DNA of 64,000 nucleotides from Inhella gelatinilytica. GTDB lineage: Bacteria > Pseudomonadota > Gammaproteobacteria > Burkholderiales > Burkholderiaceae_C. This document shows, piece by piece, positions 26,196 through 34,248 of this stretch. How positions within the stretch are numbered: the first letter of the stretch is position 1; every line of letters begins with the position of its first letter. The DNA lies in NCBI RefSeq assembly GCF_016093295.1, contig NZ_JAEDAL010000003.1:248001-312000 (forward strand), given 5' to 3'. The position numbers and the translations under genes are program-made. Below the pieces are notes generated by a model. It was not told the DNA's origin. It saw nothing but the letters and a program-made list of their open reading frames with translations, and searched no databases.

Positions 26196-27059
26196 ATGGA
26201 ATTTCAACCGAGCTGCCCAGGCCAGAGTGCCCAGCGCTCTCGAGCGCAGGGACGCCTGTGGGTCGGCGTTTTGGCAGCATGGCTGGGGACTTCTGCTGGG
26301 GTGTGGGCGGACCCTCCGGGGGCCGAAACCGCCAGTGTGGGCGTGTGCTTCGATGAGGCGGACCACACGCCCTACCTGTACCGCGACAGCGAACAGCAGT
26401 GGCGAGGGGCTGCGCTGGATCTGACCCGACTGGCGTTGGAGCGTGCCGGCTACACCGTGCGTTGGTTGCCCATGCCTTGGGTGCGGTGTGTGCGGGAGGT
26501 GGAATCCTTTGGAAGCCGGGGCCAAGCGGAAGTGCTGCTCTACGCCAGCCTCAACGCCGAACGGGAGGCGCAATTCCTGTCAACCCGGCCCTTGCATCGG
26601 GTGCAGGGCGGCCTTTGGTATTCACGTCGGTATTGGCCCCGCCCGCCGGCGCTGAGCAACATGAAGGGCTTGTTCAGCAGTCGCTTGTGCGGGATGCACG
26701 GTCACAACTACGCCTGGTTGGCGGAATTTGGAATTACGCGGGTGGACAGCGGCGCTCGCGATTTGCGAGCGGCTGTTGAAAAATTGGAGCGCGGACGCTG
26801 TGACTTCGTGCTGTCCGCGTTGGAGCCCGTGCGGGGGGCGGGCCAACTGGGATTTGTCAGTTTGCCGGACGAGTTGGCCTTTATCCCCTACCCGGGCCGT
26901 GGTCCGGTCAATCAACATGTGTTGATTACCCGCCAGTCAGGGCGGTCCGCCGAGCTCCACCAGCGACTGAACCAGGCGTTGGCGGAATTGCAGCAGAACG
27001 GCGTTGCGGAGCAGACCTACCGCGTCTACTTGCCCGACGGCACCGGCCTGAAGCCCTAA
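26196..27059 (+). CDS. Secreted solute-binding-like protein (type II periplasmic fold)
   Basis: This 287-residue protein has a signal sequence (RLWVGVLAAWLGTSAGVWA, cleaved about residue 38) and then the pattern of extracellular solute-binding family 3: VGVCFDEADHTPYLYRD, GAALDLTRLALERAGYTVRW, PMPWVRCVREVE and a C-terminal LNQALAELQQNGV helix. No transporter partner is next to it. It starts after GGAGGGAAGGAG. A second protein of similar general type (28857) lies on the other side of the AmpG-like gene. Confidence 0.75.
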   Translation: MEFQPSCPGQSAQRSRAQGRLWVGVLAAWLGTSAGVWADPPGAETASVGVCFDEADHTPYLYRDSEQQWRGAALDLTRLALERAGYTVRWLPMPWVRCVREVESFGSRGQAEVLLYASLNAEREAQFLSTRPLHRVQGGLWYSRRYWPRPPALSNMKGLFSSRLCGMHGHNYAWLAEFGITRVDSGARDLRAAVEKLERGRCDFVLSALEPVRGAGQLGFVSLPDELAFIPYPGRGPVNQHVLITRQSGRSAELHQRLNQALAELQQNGVAEQTYRVYLPDGTGLKP

Positions 27060-27131
27060 GGGCAAGCCCCGCCTTGGGGGAGCTCTGGGGCGGGCGGACA
27101 ATCCCGCCCCACTTTCGTCCTTGGATCGCCT

Positions 27132-28811
27132 GTGCTCCCCAACCTCTTAGCCAGCCGAAATGGCCGCTTGGGCGCGTTTTTTGCGCTGTATGTCACCGAA
27201 GGGATCCCCCTCGGTTTTGCGGTCACCGCCATTGCGACCTACCTGCGTCGTTTGGGCGTGGGGCCTGCGGAGATCGGGGCGTTCGTGGGATCGTTTTACA
27301 TCCCCTGGGCCTTCAAGTGGGCCTTTGGGCCGCTGGTGGACGTGTTCCGCTCCCAACGGTTCGGCCATCGGCGGGCTTGGATCTTGGGGACCCAGTTCTT
27401 GATGGCACTGACCTTGGCAAGCCTGGTGTTTCTGGATTTGCCGCAACAACTGGGCTTGTTCACCGGCATTCTTCTCGTCCACAACACGTTTTCTGCGATG
27501 CAAGACGTGGCCATCGACTCGCTGGCCTGTAACACCTTGAAGCAGGACGAACGGGGTTTGGGCAACGGTTTGATGTTCGCCGGGGCCAACATCGGGCAGG
27601 CCATTGGCGGCTCCGGTGTTCTCTTTCTCACCCCGTACACCGGCTTTCAACCCACGTTTTTCTTTGTGGCGGGGGCCATCTTGGCCGTCAGCACTTTCAT
27701 TGTGCTGCCGATGAAAGAGGCGGTGGTTGTGGCCGCCGCCGATGCTGCGGGAGTCGCGGGACGGGGACTCCGACACGCGGTGGGCGAAATGAAGGCGTTC
27801 TCCGTAGAAGCGTTTAGGTCTTTCCTGGGCAGCCGTGGCGCATATGTGGGCCTGTGGTCGTCCCTGTTGCCGGCCGGGGCGATGTCTTTGGGCCTGGCCC
27901 TGCAGTCCAACCTGTCGGTGGAGTTGGGACTGAGCGACAAGCAAGTGGCCACACTGCAGTTGTGGTCCAACATCCTCGGCGCCGGTGCCATGGTGCTGGG
28001 GGGCTGGATGTCCGACCGGTATGGACGACGGCAAACACTGGCCATCTTTTTTGCACTCCAAAGTATTCCGGTGTTTTATTTGGCCCAGGCGCTGCAGGCT
28101 CACGGGTACGTGATGCCGCGCGCTGCCGACGCCAAAGGCGTGATCGAACCCGCCCTGATCGTGGCACTGTGGGTGACGACCTTGAGCTTCAGCGTATTCA
28201 TGGGCCTTCAATACGGCGTGCGCACGGCCATCATGATGGACGTGACCAACCCAAAGGTGGCAGCCACCCAGTTCACGGCCTACATGGCGGTTTCCAACCT
28301 GGCCATTGCGCTGTCTGCGACGTGGCAGGGGCAAGCCATCGAAGCCTGGGGGTATCCGGTGACCTTGCTGATTGACGCCTGCGTTGGGTTGTTCGTCATC
28401 CTGACCTTGCCCATGCTGAAGCCCGCCACCCCGGACGAACCGGACCGCTCGGTGGAGCGCGCGCGTACGCTGTGCGCCATCTTGGCCGTGCTGTGTGCGT
28501 CGTGGGTGCCGTTTCAGGCCTGGGGCGAGTGGCTGGGCGGCGGTCGTGAGATTGTGGGCATCTTCTACACCCTGATCTTTGTGGGGGGGGCACTCGTTCT
28601 GTTGGCGGGCTCGGCCATCGTGCCGCGAGATGGCCTGACCCGATTCTTCCCGTGGGTGGCCCTGCTGCTGCTCGCGCTGTATGCCCGCCGCTGGGTGCCA
28701 GCCGAATGGTTGAGCCTGGCGCAGTGGGCCATGGCGGGGGTTGCGTTGGCGGGTACGTTCTGCCTGACGCTGTTGGCCCATCGCGATTGGTCCAGCCTGC
28801 GACGCGCCTGA
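27132..28811 (+). CDS. AmpG-like MFS permease
   Basis: This 559-residue protein has 12 or more membrane segments. The N-terminal half reads YVTEGIPLGFAVTAIATYLR and GSFYIPWAFKWAFGPLVD, as in AmpG, which imports anhydro-muropeptides for cell-wall recycling; AmpG controls ampC induction in some bacteria. The C-terminal extension after about residue 440 adds extra hydrophobic segments. The start is GTG at 27132. The specific substrate is inferred from family resemblance only. Confidence 0.8.
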   Translation: MLPNLLASRNGRLGAFFALYVTEGIPLGFAVTAIATYLRRLGVGPAEIGAFVGSFYIPWAFKWAFGPLVDVFRSQRFGHRRAWILGTQFLMALTLASLVFLDLPQQLGLFTGILLVHNTFSAMQDVAIDSLACNTLKQDERGLGNGLMFAGANIGQAIGGSGVLFLTPYTGFQPTFFFVAGAILAVSTFIVLPMKEAVVVAAADAAGVAGRGLRHAVGEMKAFSVEAFRSFLGSRGAYVGLWSSLLPAGAMSLGLALQSNLSVELGLSDKQVATLQLWSNILGAGAMVLGGWMSDRYGRRQTLAIFFALQSIPVFYLAQALQAHGYVMPRAADAKGVIEPALIVALWVTTLSFSVFMGLQYGVRTAIMMDVTNPKVAATQFTAYMAVSNLAIALSATWQGQAIEAWGYPVTLLIDACVGLFVILTLPMLKPATPDEPDRSVERARTLCAILAVLCASWVPFQAWGEWLGGGREIVGIFYTLIFVGGALVLLAGSAIVPRDGLTRFFPWVALLLLALYARRWVPAEWLSLAQWAMAGVALAGTFCLTLLAHRDWSSLRRA

Positions 28812-28856
28812 GCAGGTCTCTGGCATCATGGGCGTCGCTTGCTGAACAGGACGCCC

Positions 28857-29768
28857 ATGCTTCGACGGTCTCGCTTCTTGCGCCGGTGGGGTGACGCTTT
28901 CGTCGTTGCGATTGCGCTGGCGTTGAGCCTGCCCACCAGCGCCCGGGCCGAGCCGCAGATTCGGTGGGGCATCGTGGACTGGCCTCCGGGCTTCATCCTG
29001 ACGGCCAACCTTCGCCCCCAGAACCTGGCGGATTTGGGGGATGGGCAGTTTGACCGCATGATTTCGGAACTGGCCGAGCGCATGCCGCAGTACACCCACC
29101 GGCTGGAGTTGATGAATTCGACCCGCCTGTGGAGCGCGATTTCGCAAGGGGAACCGGTTTGCTCGGGCCCGGTGCGCAAAACCCCTGAACGCTCGGAGCG
29201 GTCCCACCTGACGTCCGCGGTTCGGGTCGCACCGCTGAGCTTGGTTGTGCGAACCGCTGAGGCCTCGGCCTTCCTGGGGCCAGATGGACGAGCCTCCTTG
29301 GCCTGGCTGCGAAACCAGACGGGATTGCAAGGGCGTTTGGAGCGAGAGCGCAGCTATGGTGCCGCATTGGATGCGCTGGTGGGGGGTGAGCGAGCGGTGC
29401 CCCGCGAAGCCGCCGTGCGGCTGGGGCAGGCCACGGAATGGGTGGCTGCGGGGCGCTCCGACTACACCCTGGAATACGCGCACGTGGTGGAGTATTTGCG
29501 GCGCACGGGTCGCCTGCGGGGAGAGCTTTCCACGTTGCCGCTCAAGGAGGCGGGCGAATGGGAGACCGCCTATATGGTGTGTCCGCGCACACCTTGGGGC
29601 CGGGCCGCCATTGCGGCGATCGACCAAGCCATTCGCCAAGCTTCGGGAGGGCGCACGTTCCGGGAGGCTTACCTGCGCTGGATGCCGGCGTCCATTCGCC
29701 AGGCCCAACAAGGGCCGATGAACGCGTTTTACGACGAGCGCGCCAGCGGCGGGCCTCAGATCGAGTGA
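28857..29768 (+). CDS. TIGR02285-like secreted protein
   Basis: This 303-residue protein has a signal peptide (residues 1-30, ending TSARA) and a periplasmic-binding-like body: IRWGIVDWPPGFIL, then LAERMPQYTHRLELMNSTRLW and CSGPVRKTPERSERSHLTSA. This matches the conserved hypothetical family TIGR02285, related to solute-binding family 3, with no known ligand. The ATG at 28857 is preferred to an upstream TTG at 28839. Confidence 0.75.
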   Translation: MLRRSRFLRRWGDAFVVAIALALSLPTSARAEPQIRWGIVDWPPGFILTANLRPQNLADLGDGQFDRMISELAERMPQYTHRLELMNSTRLWSAISQGEPVCSGPVRKTPERSERSHLTSAVRVAPLSLVVRTAEASAFLGPDGRASLAWLRNQTGLQGRLERERSYGAALDALVGGERAVPREAAVRLGQATEWVAAGRSDYTLEYAHVVEYLRRTGRLRGELSTLPLKEAGEWETAYMVCPRTPWGRAAIAAIDQAIRQASGGRTFREAYLRWMPASIRQAQQGPMNAFYDERASGGPQIE

Positions 29769-29772
29769 GCCT

Positions 29773-29793
29773 GCCCGCAAAATGCGGGCCTTT
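29773..29793 (+). terminator. Rho-independent terminator after the TIGR02285-like gene
   Basis: GCCCGC, loop AAAAT, GCGGGC followed by CTTT begins 4 bases past the stop codon. The stem is short but GC-rich and correctly placed, 20 bases before the next start. Confidence 0.65.
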
Positions 29794-29811
29794 GCATCCT
29801 TCGGCCCCGCC

Positions 29812-30738
29812 ATGCTCACCGCCCGCATGACCGAGCTGTTGTCGCGCATCCACCGCGCGAACCGGCCCGCCTTCCACGCCATGAGTCCGCAGCAGGCCCG
29901 CACGGCCTACTTGATGGGGGCGGAAATTCTGGACTTGCCCCGAGCGCCCTTGGCGCGGGTGGACGACTTGACGCTCCCCGGGCCGGGCGGTGTGCTTCCG
30001 GCGCGACTTTATGCCCCGAGTGACGAGCGCCTGCCCGTGTTGCTGTATTTGCACGGGGGGGGCTTCACGATTGGGGGGATCGAGACTCACGACAGCCTGT
30101 GTCGTCAGCTCGCCCTGCGCGCCGGATGTGCGGTTCTGTCGTTGGACTACCGCCTCGCCCCCGAGCACCGGTTTCCTGCCGCGGTGGAGGATACGCAGGC
30201 GGCGCTGCGCTGGCTCGCATGCCACGCGGACACGCTGGGTCTGGATGGCGAACAGCTGGCGGTGGGCGGGGACAGCGCCGGGGGAACGCTGGCGGCGGTG
30301 GCAGCGCTGACGGCGCGTGACGAGGGGTTGCCGCTCAAGCTTCAGTTGCTCATCACGCCCGGAACTTGCGCCCGGGCGGATACCGAAAGCCATGCACGCT
30401 TTGCCAAGGGCTATTTGTTGGATGCCGAGGCCATTGCTTGGTTCTTCGACCACTACATCGATGACGCGCAGAAAGACGATTGGCGCTTTGCGCCGCTCCA
30501 CGCCGATGACCATGGCGGCTTGGCGCCCGCCTGCATCTTGTTGGCGGAGGCCGACCCCTTGGTCGACGAGGGCGTGGCCTACGGCGACGCCTTGCGAATG
30601 GCGGGGACACCGGTTCAATTGGAGTTGTACCGCGGTGTCACCCATGATTTCATCAAAATGGGCCGCATGATCCCTGAAGCCCTGGCGGCGCAAGCTGCGG
30701 CCGCCCATGCCCTGCGTCAAGCATTCGGGTTGGCGTGA
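29812..30738 (+). CDS. Alpha/beta hydrolase of the hormone-sensitive lipase family
   Basis: This 308-residue esterase has the HSL-family oxyanion motif HGGGFTIGG, the nucleophile elbow GDSAGG, the acid in EADPLVDEG and the catalytic His in GVTHDFIKMGRM. Such enzymes hydrolyse short-chain acyl esters or acetylated compounds; the substrate is unknown. It is followed 22 bases later by the thioesterase-GNAT fusion gene. Confidence 0.9.
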   Translation: MLTARMTELLSRIHRANRPAFHAMSPQQARTAYLMGAEILDLPRAPLARVDDLTLPGPGGVLPARLYAPSDERLPVLLYLHGGGFTIGGIETHDSLCRQLALRAGCAVLSLDYRLAPEHRFPAAVEDTQAALRWLACHADTLGLDGEQLAVGGDSAGGTLAAVAALTARDEGLPLKLQLLITPGTCARADTESHARFAKGYLLDAEAIAWFFDHYIDDAQKDDWRFAPLHADDHGGLAPACILLAEADPLVDEGVAYGDALRMAGTPVQLELYRGVTHDFIKMGRMIPEALAAQAAAAHALRQAFGLA

Positions 30739-30760
30739 CGGGCCCTACGATAAGGCCACC

Positions 30761-31639
30761 ATGACGAACAATCCCGTCGCTCTGCCTCCCCATCCCTGTC
30801 GTCACTGGGAAGATTGGCGTGTCCGCTGGAGCGAGGTCGATGCCCAGGGCATCGTTTTCAATGCCCATTACCTCAGCGCTCTGGACACCGCGAGTACCGG
30901 CTATTGGCGGGCTCTGGGCTTGCCTTATCCCAGCGCTTTTGAGTTGATGGGCGCTGACCTGGTGTTGCGCGCGAGCCAGCTGGACTACCTGTCGCCGGCT
31001 CGCTTCGATGACCTGCTGCGTTGCGGTGTGCGCTTTGTGTCGGCGGGGCGAACCAGCCTGAGTTTTGCCGCCGAAATTCGCAGGGCGGGGCAGACGCTGT
31101 TGAAGGCGGACTTGCGCTATGTGATGGTGGAGCGGGAGGCGCTGGTCCCCACGCCGGTTCCGGACGCGCTGCGCAAGGCCCTGGAAGCGTTTGAAGCGGG
31201 CGAATCCATGGTGGCCGTACGGGTGGGAACGTGGGAGGCGCTGGGGGCGGAAGCCCAACCGATTCGCCAAGCGGTGTTTGTGCGGGAGCAGGGCATCCCG
31301 GCGGAACTGGAATGGGATGAGGCCGATCGCCATTGCACCCACGCCGTCGCGTTCAATCGATTGGGGCAGGCCCTGGCCACGGGGCGACTGATCGAACACG
31401 TGCCGGGAACGGCAAAAATCGGTCGCATGGCCGTGCGAGCGGCGGCCCGGGGAACGGGCATTGGTGCCCAAGTTCTGGACGCCTTGATGCAGGCCGCACG
31501 TCAGCAGGGCTACCGGCAGGTGCTTTTACACGCGCAGGCCAGTGCCATCGGCTTTTACCGACGAGCAGGGTTTACCGCGCGTGGAGCACCGTTCGAAGAG
31601 GCGGGCATCGAGCACCAAGAGATGACCAAGGGCTTGTGA
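30761..31639 (+). CDS. Fusion of a YbgC/FadM-type acyl-CoA thioesterase and a GNAT acetyltransferase
   Basis: Residues 1-140 form a 4-hydroxybenzoyl-CoA thioesterase-like hotdog domain: WRVRWSEVDAQGIVFNAHYL with the catalytic Asp, then FDDLLRCGVRFV. Residues about 147-292 form an ElaA/YjdJ-like GNAT domain: PIRQAVFVREQGIPAELEWDE, IGRMAVRAAARGTGIGAQVL (acetyl-CoA-binding R/GxxG/A) and AIGFYRRAGF. Both domains use CoA thioesters, but in opposite ways. The junction is clean in one frame, with no sign of sequencing error. Confidence 0.88.
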   Translation: MTNNPVALPPHPCRHWEDWRVRWSEVDAQGIVFNAHYLSALDTASTGYWRALGLPYPSAFELMGADLVLRASQLDYLSPARFDDLLRCGVRFVSAGRTSLSFAAEIRRAGQTLLKADLRYVMVEREALVPTPVPDALRKALEAFEAGESMVAVRVGTWEALGAEAQPIRQAVFVREQGIPAELEWDEADRHCTHAVAFNRLGQALATGRLIEHVPGTAKIGRMAVRAAARGTGIGAQVLDALMQAARQQGYRQVLLHAQASAIGFYRRAGFTARGAPFEEAGIEHQEMTKGL

Positions 31640-31681
31640 ACCCGCTGTGTTGGGGTGCGCAACCCGTCGCCTCTGAGGCTT

Positions 31682-31705
31682 GATACCTGGGATTAACCCG
31701 GTATC
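31682..31705. promoter_or_regulatory. Inverted repeat upstream of the bufferin-like cluster
   Basis: GATACCTGGG and CCCGGTATC flank a 5-base loop (ATTAA), a 9-bp stem with one bulged T. It is 43 bases past the stop of the fusion gene and 100 bases before the precursor gene. It has no T-tract, so it may be an operator or a weak terminator. Confidence 0.45.
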
Positions 31706-31804
31706 GCCCGTGGCGGACAAAAAAACTTGTCAGGTTCGGGGCCAGACCTACGACATTGCGCTTGTGCACGCCGTGTGCATCCTCCTTTTAACCAGGATTG
31801 ACCC

Positions 31805-32155
31805 ATGAACTTGAAGACCATTGCCTCGCTGGCCGCCGGCCTGATCGCCGCCTCCGCCCATGCCGCCCCCGCCGCAGACGCCAAGTGCGGTGCCGGCACT
31901 TGCGGCAAGAAAGAAGCCGCCTCCAAGCCCGCAGGCGCCGCCTCAGACGCCAAAGCCGACAAGAAAGACGCGGCATGCGGCAAGAAAGACGGCAAGAAAG
32001 ACGCCGCCTGTGGCAAGAAGGATGCGGCCTGCGGCAAAAAGGAGGGCAAGAAAGACGCCGCGTGCAGCAAGAAAGATGCCAAGGCCGACAGCAAGGACGA
32101 CGCGAAAAAGGACGCGGCTTGCAGCAAGAAAGACGCCTCTTGCAGCAAAAAGTGA
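31805..32155 (+). CDS. Bufferin-like RiPP precursor, secreted Cys/Lys repeat peptide
   Basis: This 116-residue peptide has an N-terminal signal (MNLKTIASLAAGLIAASAHA) and a body built almost only of Lys, Asp, Ala, Gly and eight Cys. Cys occurs as KCGAGTCGKK (residues 27-36), then four-residue repeats ACGKK at 57, 68 and 75 and ACSKK/SCSKK at 86, 105 and 112. Peptides of this kind beside DUF692 genes (bufferins, HvfA-type) carry post-translationally modified Cys, oxazolone/thioamide or similar, and bind copper. The stop overlaps the maturase start (GTGA). Confidence 0.85.
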   Translation: MNLKTIASLAAGLIAASAHAAPAADAKCGAGTCGKKEAASKPAGAASDAKADKKDAACGKKDGKKDAACGKKDAACGKKEGKKDAACSKKDAKADSKDDAKKDAACSKKDASCSKK

Positions 32156-32964
32156 ACCAGGCCGCACCCGCCGCGGTTCTGCGCGGCTGGGGGCTCGGTT
32201 ACCGGCGAGAGATGGCGGACTGGGACGTGTCCGCCATCCCCGCCGACTTCTTTGAGGTCGCCCCCGAGAACTGGCTGCGCCGGGACCGGGAGCGGCTGCA
32301 CGAGCTTCGCGCCGGGGGCCGAGCGGTCCACCTGCACGGAGTGAGTCTGAATCTGGGCGGCACCAGCCCCGTGCCGGTTGATTTCCTGCGTCAGGTGCGG
32401 CACTTGATGGCGGAGCTGGGGACGCCCCATTACTCCGATCATTTGGCCGCCAGCGGCGATGCCCACCAGCTGTACGACCTCTTTCCCATTCCGTTCACCG
32501 AAACCGAGGCCGACCGCGTGGCCGATCGAATCCGCGCAGCGCAAGATGTTTTGGGGTGCCGCATGGCGGTCGAGAACGCCACTTGGTACACGAATGTGGG
32601 GGGAATGGGCGAAGCGGAGTTCGTCGCTCGGGTGCTGGACCGTGCCGACTGCCAGATGCTGCTGGACGTGAACAACCTGGCGGTCAATCACAAAAACCAC
32701 GGCGGTTTGACGGCCAGCGAATTTGTGGCCACGGTTGACCCCCGCCGGGTGAGTTATGTGCACGTTGCGGGCCATGAATTCGACGAACGTTTTGGCCTGC
32801 ACATTGACACCCACAGCCAGCCGGTGGAGCCCCCAACGGCGGAGTTGGCGCGCCGACTGCGCCGCGAATGGGGCTGCCCGGTACTGCTGGAATGGGACAA
32901 CGATGTGCCAGACCTCCCCACGCTCAAACGAGAACTGCAATGGCTGGCTTCTACGACTACGTGA
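32152..32964 (+). CDS. bufB: DUF692/MNIO maturase (BufB/HvfB-type)
   Basis: This 270-residue multinuclear non-haem iron enzyme would modify Cys residues of the adjacent precursor. Family motifs in order: GLGYRREM (15-21), PEN (38-40), HGVSLNLGG (62-70), SDHLA (95-99), VENATWY (140-146), LLDVNNLAVNH (170-180), HVAGHE (204-209), IDTHSQPV (218-225) and LLEWDND (245-251). His, Asp and Glu within these are the usual iron ligands. The GTG at 32152 overlaps the precursor stop by 4 bases and gives the usual family length. Confidence 0.92.
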   Translation: MNQAAPAAVLRGWGLGYRREMADWDVSAIPADFFEVAPENWLRRDRERLHELRAGGRAVHLHGVSLNLGGTSPVPVDFLRQVRHLMAELGTPHYSDHLAASGDAHQLYDLFPIPFTETEADRVADRIRAAQDVLGCRMAVENATWYTNVGGMGEAEFVARVLDRADCQMLLDVNNLAVNHKNHGGLTASEFVATVDPRRVSYVHVAGHEFDERFGLHIDTHSQPVEPPTAELARRLRREWGCPVLLEWDNDVPDLPTLKRELQWLASTTT

Positions 32965-33209
32965 GGGGCCGAACCGACGAACTGCCCGAGGGCTACAGCG
33001 AGCCCGGCCTTCGCGCCTACCGCCATTTGGTGCTGCTGGGGGCCACGCAAATGGTGGAGGCCCATCACCCTGAGCTCCGGGCCCAACTGGGGGAAGAAGC
33101 ATGGCTGGCCTTGATGCGTGCCTTTGTGCGGGACTCGGCGTGGGACTCTCCTTTTTATGGTGACGTGTATGACGAATTTGTGGCGTTCCTGGCACGCACG
33201 AGCGCTTGA
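32940..33209 (+). CDS. bufC: Short DUF2063 (BufC/HvfC N-terminal) partner protein
   Basis: This 89-residue protein has the DUF2063 opening pattern: FYDYVRGRTDELPEGYSEPGLRAYRHL, then GEEAWLALMRAFVRDSAWDSPFYGDVYDEFVAFL. BufC/HvfC proteins usually run to about 250 residues and present the precursor to the MNIO enzyme; here only the N-terminal domain is present. It overlaps the DUF692 gene by 25 bases and the DoxX gene by 41, so truncation by mutation is not obvious and the short form looks native. Confidence 0.82.
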   Translation: MAGFYDYVRGRTDELPEGYSEPGLRAYRHLVLLGATQMVEAHHPELRAQLGEEAWLALMRAFVRDSAWDSPFYGDVYDEFVAFLARTSA

Positions 33210-33660
33210 GGCGGTGGACGGCCTGGGCCTCTTGGCCTTGCGGCTGTGGCTGGCTCAGGAGTTTGTGCAAGCGGGCTGGATGAAAGTGGCAGCCGGCCCC
33301 AATGCGCCCGAGTGGTTTGCAGGGCTGAGTTTTCCGCTTCCGCTGGCCTTGCTGGGGCCCGACTGGAACTGGCGGCTGGCTGGGTGGGGAGAGCTCGTCT
33401 TGGGCGGTCTCTTGGCTGTGGGGCTGGCCACCCGTTTTTCTGCGCTTGGATTGGGCGTGGTCACGCTCGTGGCGGTGAACACGGTGCACTTTGCTTTGGG
33501 CTGGAGCGGTTGGAATCAGATTGAAACCGAGGCCGGGCAAGGCTTCAAATTGCCCTTGATGATGGGGGTGATGCTGCTGGCCTTGGCGACACAAGGCGGC
33601 GGCCGCTGGTCCTTGGATACGCTGGGGGCCCGTTACCGATCCAAGCCCTCGAGCGGTTGA
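33169..33660 (+). CDS. DoxX-family membrane protein
   Basis: This 163-residue protein has four membrane segments with the DoxX pattern: LLALRLWLAQEFVQAGWMKV near the start, GWGELVLGGLLAVGLATRF in the middle and LPLMMGVMLLALATQGGG near the end. DoxX proteins are often found in DUF692/DUF2063 clusters; their role is unclear, perhaps redox or quinone-linked. The ATG at 33169 lies inside bufC, and the ECF sigma gene starts 9 bases after its stop. Confidence 0.85.
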   Translation: MTNLWRSWHARALEAVDGLGLLALRLWLAQEFVQAGWMKVAAGPNAPEWFAGLSFPLPLALLGPDWNWRLAGWGELVLGGLLAVGLATRFSALGLGVVTLVAVNTVHFALGWSGWNQIETEAGQGFKLPLMMGVMLLALATQGGGRWSLDTLGARYRSKPSSG

Positions 33661-33669
33661 CGGCGTCGC

Positions 33670-34248
33670 ATGAGCGTCCAAGCCACCTCGGTATCCGAGC
33701 ATCCCGCCCTTGCGACCTGGCACGGCCCGCTGTTACGGTTCGCACGCCTGCACTTGAGCCCCCTGGAGGAGGCGGAGGATGCGGTACAGGAAACGTTTTT
33801 GGCGGCGGTCAGCGCTGAAAGCCCGGAGCATGCGGCCAACCCCCGTGCCTACCTGTTTGGCATCCTGAAGCACAAGATCACCGATCGTTTGCGGCGCCGC
33901 TACAAAGCCGGTGCGGAAGTTTTGCCCGACGACCCGGACGAGCTGGATGCGCTGCTGTTTGATGGGCGCGGGCACTGGTTGCCGGGGGTCGCGGTCAACC
34001 GCTGGGCCGATCCGGTGGCGAGCTTAGAAAGCGACCAGTTTTTTCAAGTGGTGGACGCCTGCGTCAGCCGCCTGCCGCTCAAAGTGGCCCGGGTGTTCAG
34101 CATGAAAGAGTTGTTGGAGTGCGACGCCTCAGAGGTCTGCAGCACCTTGGGAATGACCCAGGCCGATTACTGGCAGTGCATGAGCCGCGCACGCAAGCAA
34201 CTGCAGTTGTGCCTCAGTCAGCGTTGGTTTGACGGGAGATCGTCATGA
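33670..34248 (+). CDS. ECF-type RNA polymerase sigma factor of the bufferin-like cluster
   Basis: This 192-residue sigma factor has region 2 (LLRFARLHLSPLEEAEDAVQETFLAAV, with RAYLFGILKHKITDRLRRR) and region 4 (LPLKVARVFSMKELLECDASEV, ADYWQCMSRARKQLQLCL). It probably directs transcription of the upstream cluster. The stop overlaps the anti-sigma start (ATGATG, 34245-34250). In the Caulobacter bufferin operon an ECF sigma/anti-sigma pair also controls the genes, which supports the assignment. Confidence 0.85.
   Translation: MSVQATSVSEHPALATWHGPLLRFARLHLSPLEEAEDAVQETFLAAVSAESPEHAANPRAYLFGILKHKITDRLRRRYKAGAEVLPDDPDELDALLFDGRGHWLPGVAVNRWADPVASLESDQFFQVVDACVSRLPLKVARVFSMKELLECDASEVCSTLGMTQADYWQCMSRARKQLQLCLSQRWFDGRSS

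Noticed and set aside
27147-29903. A 918-codon open frame on the minus strand antisense to the AmpG-like and neighbouring genes
   Set aside because: It is a by-product of high GC in the third codon position. Its product is Gln/Arg/His-rich low-complexity sequence with no domain, while the opposite strand has well-formed proteins.
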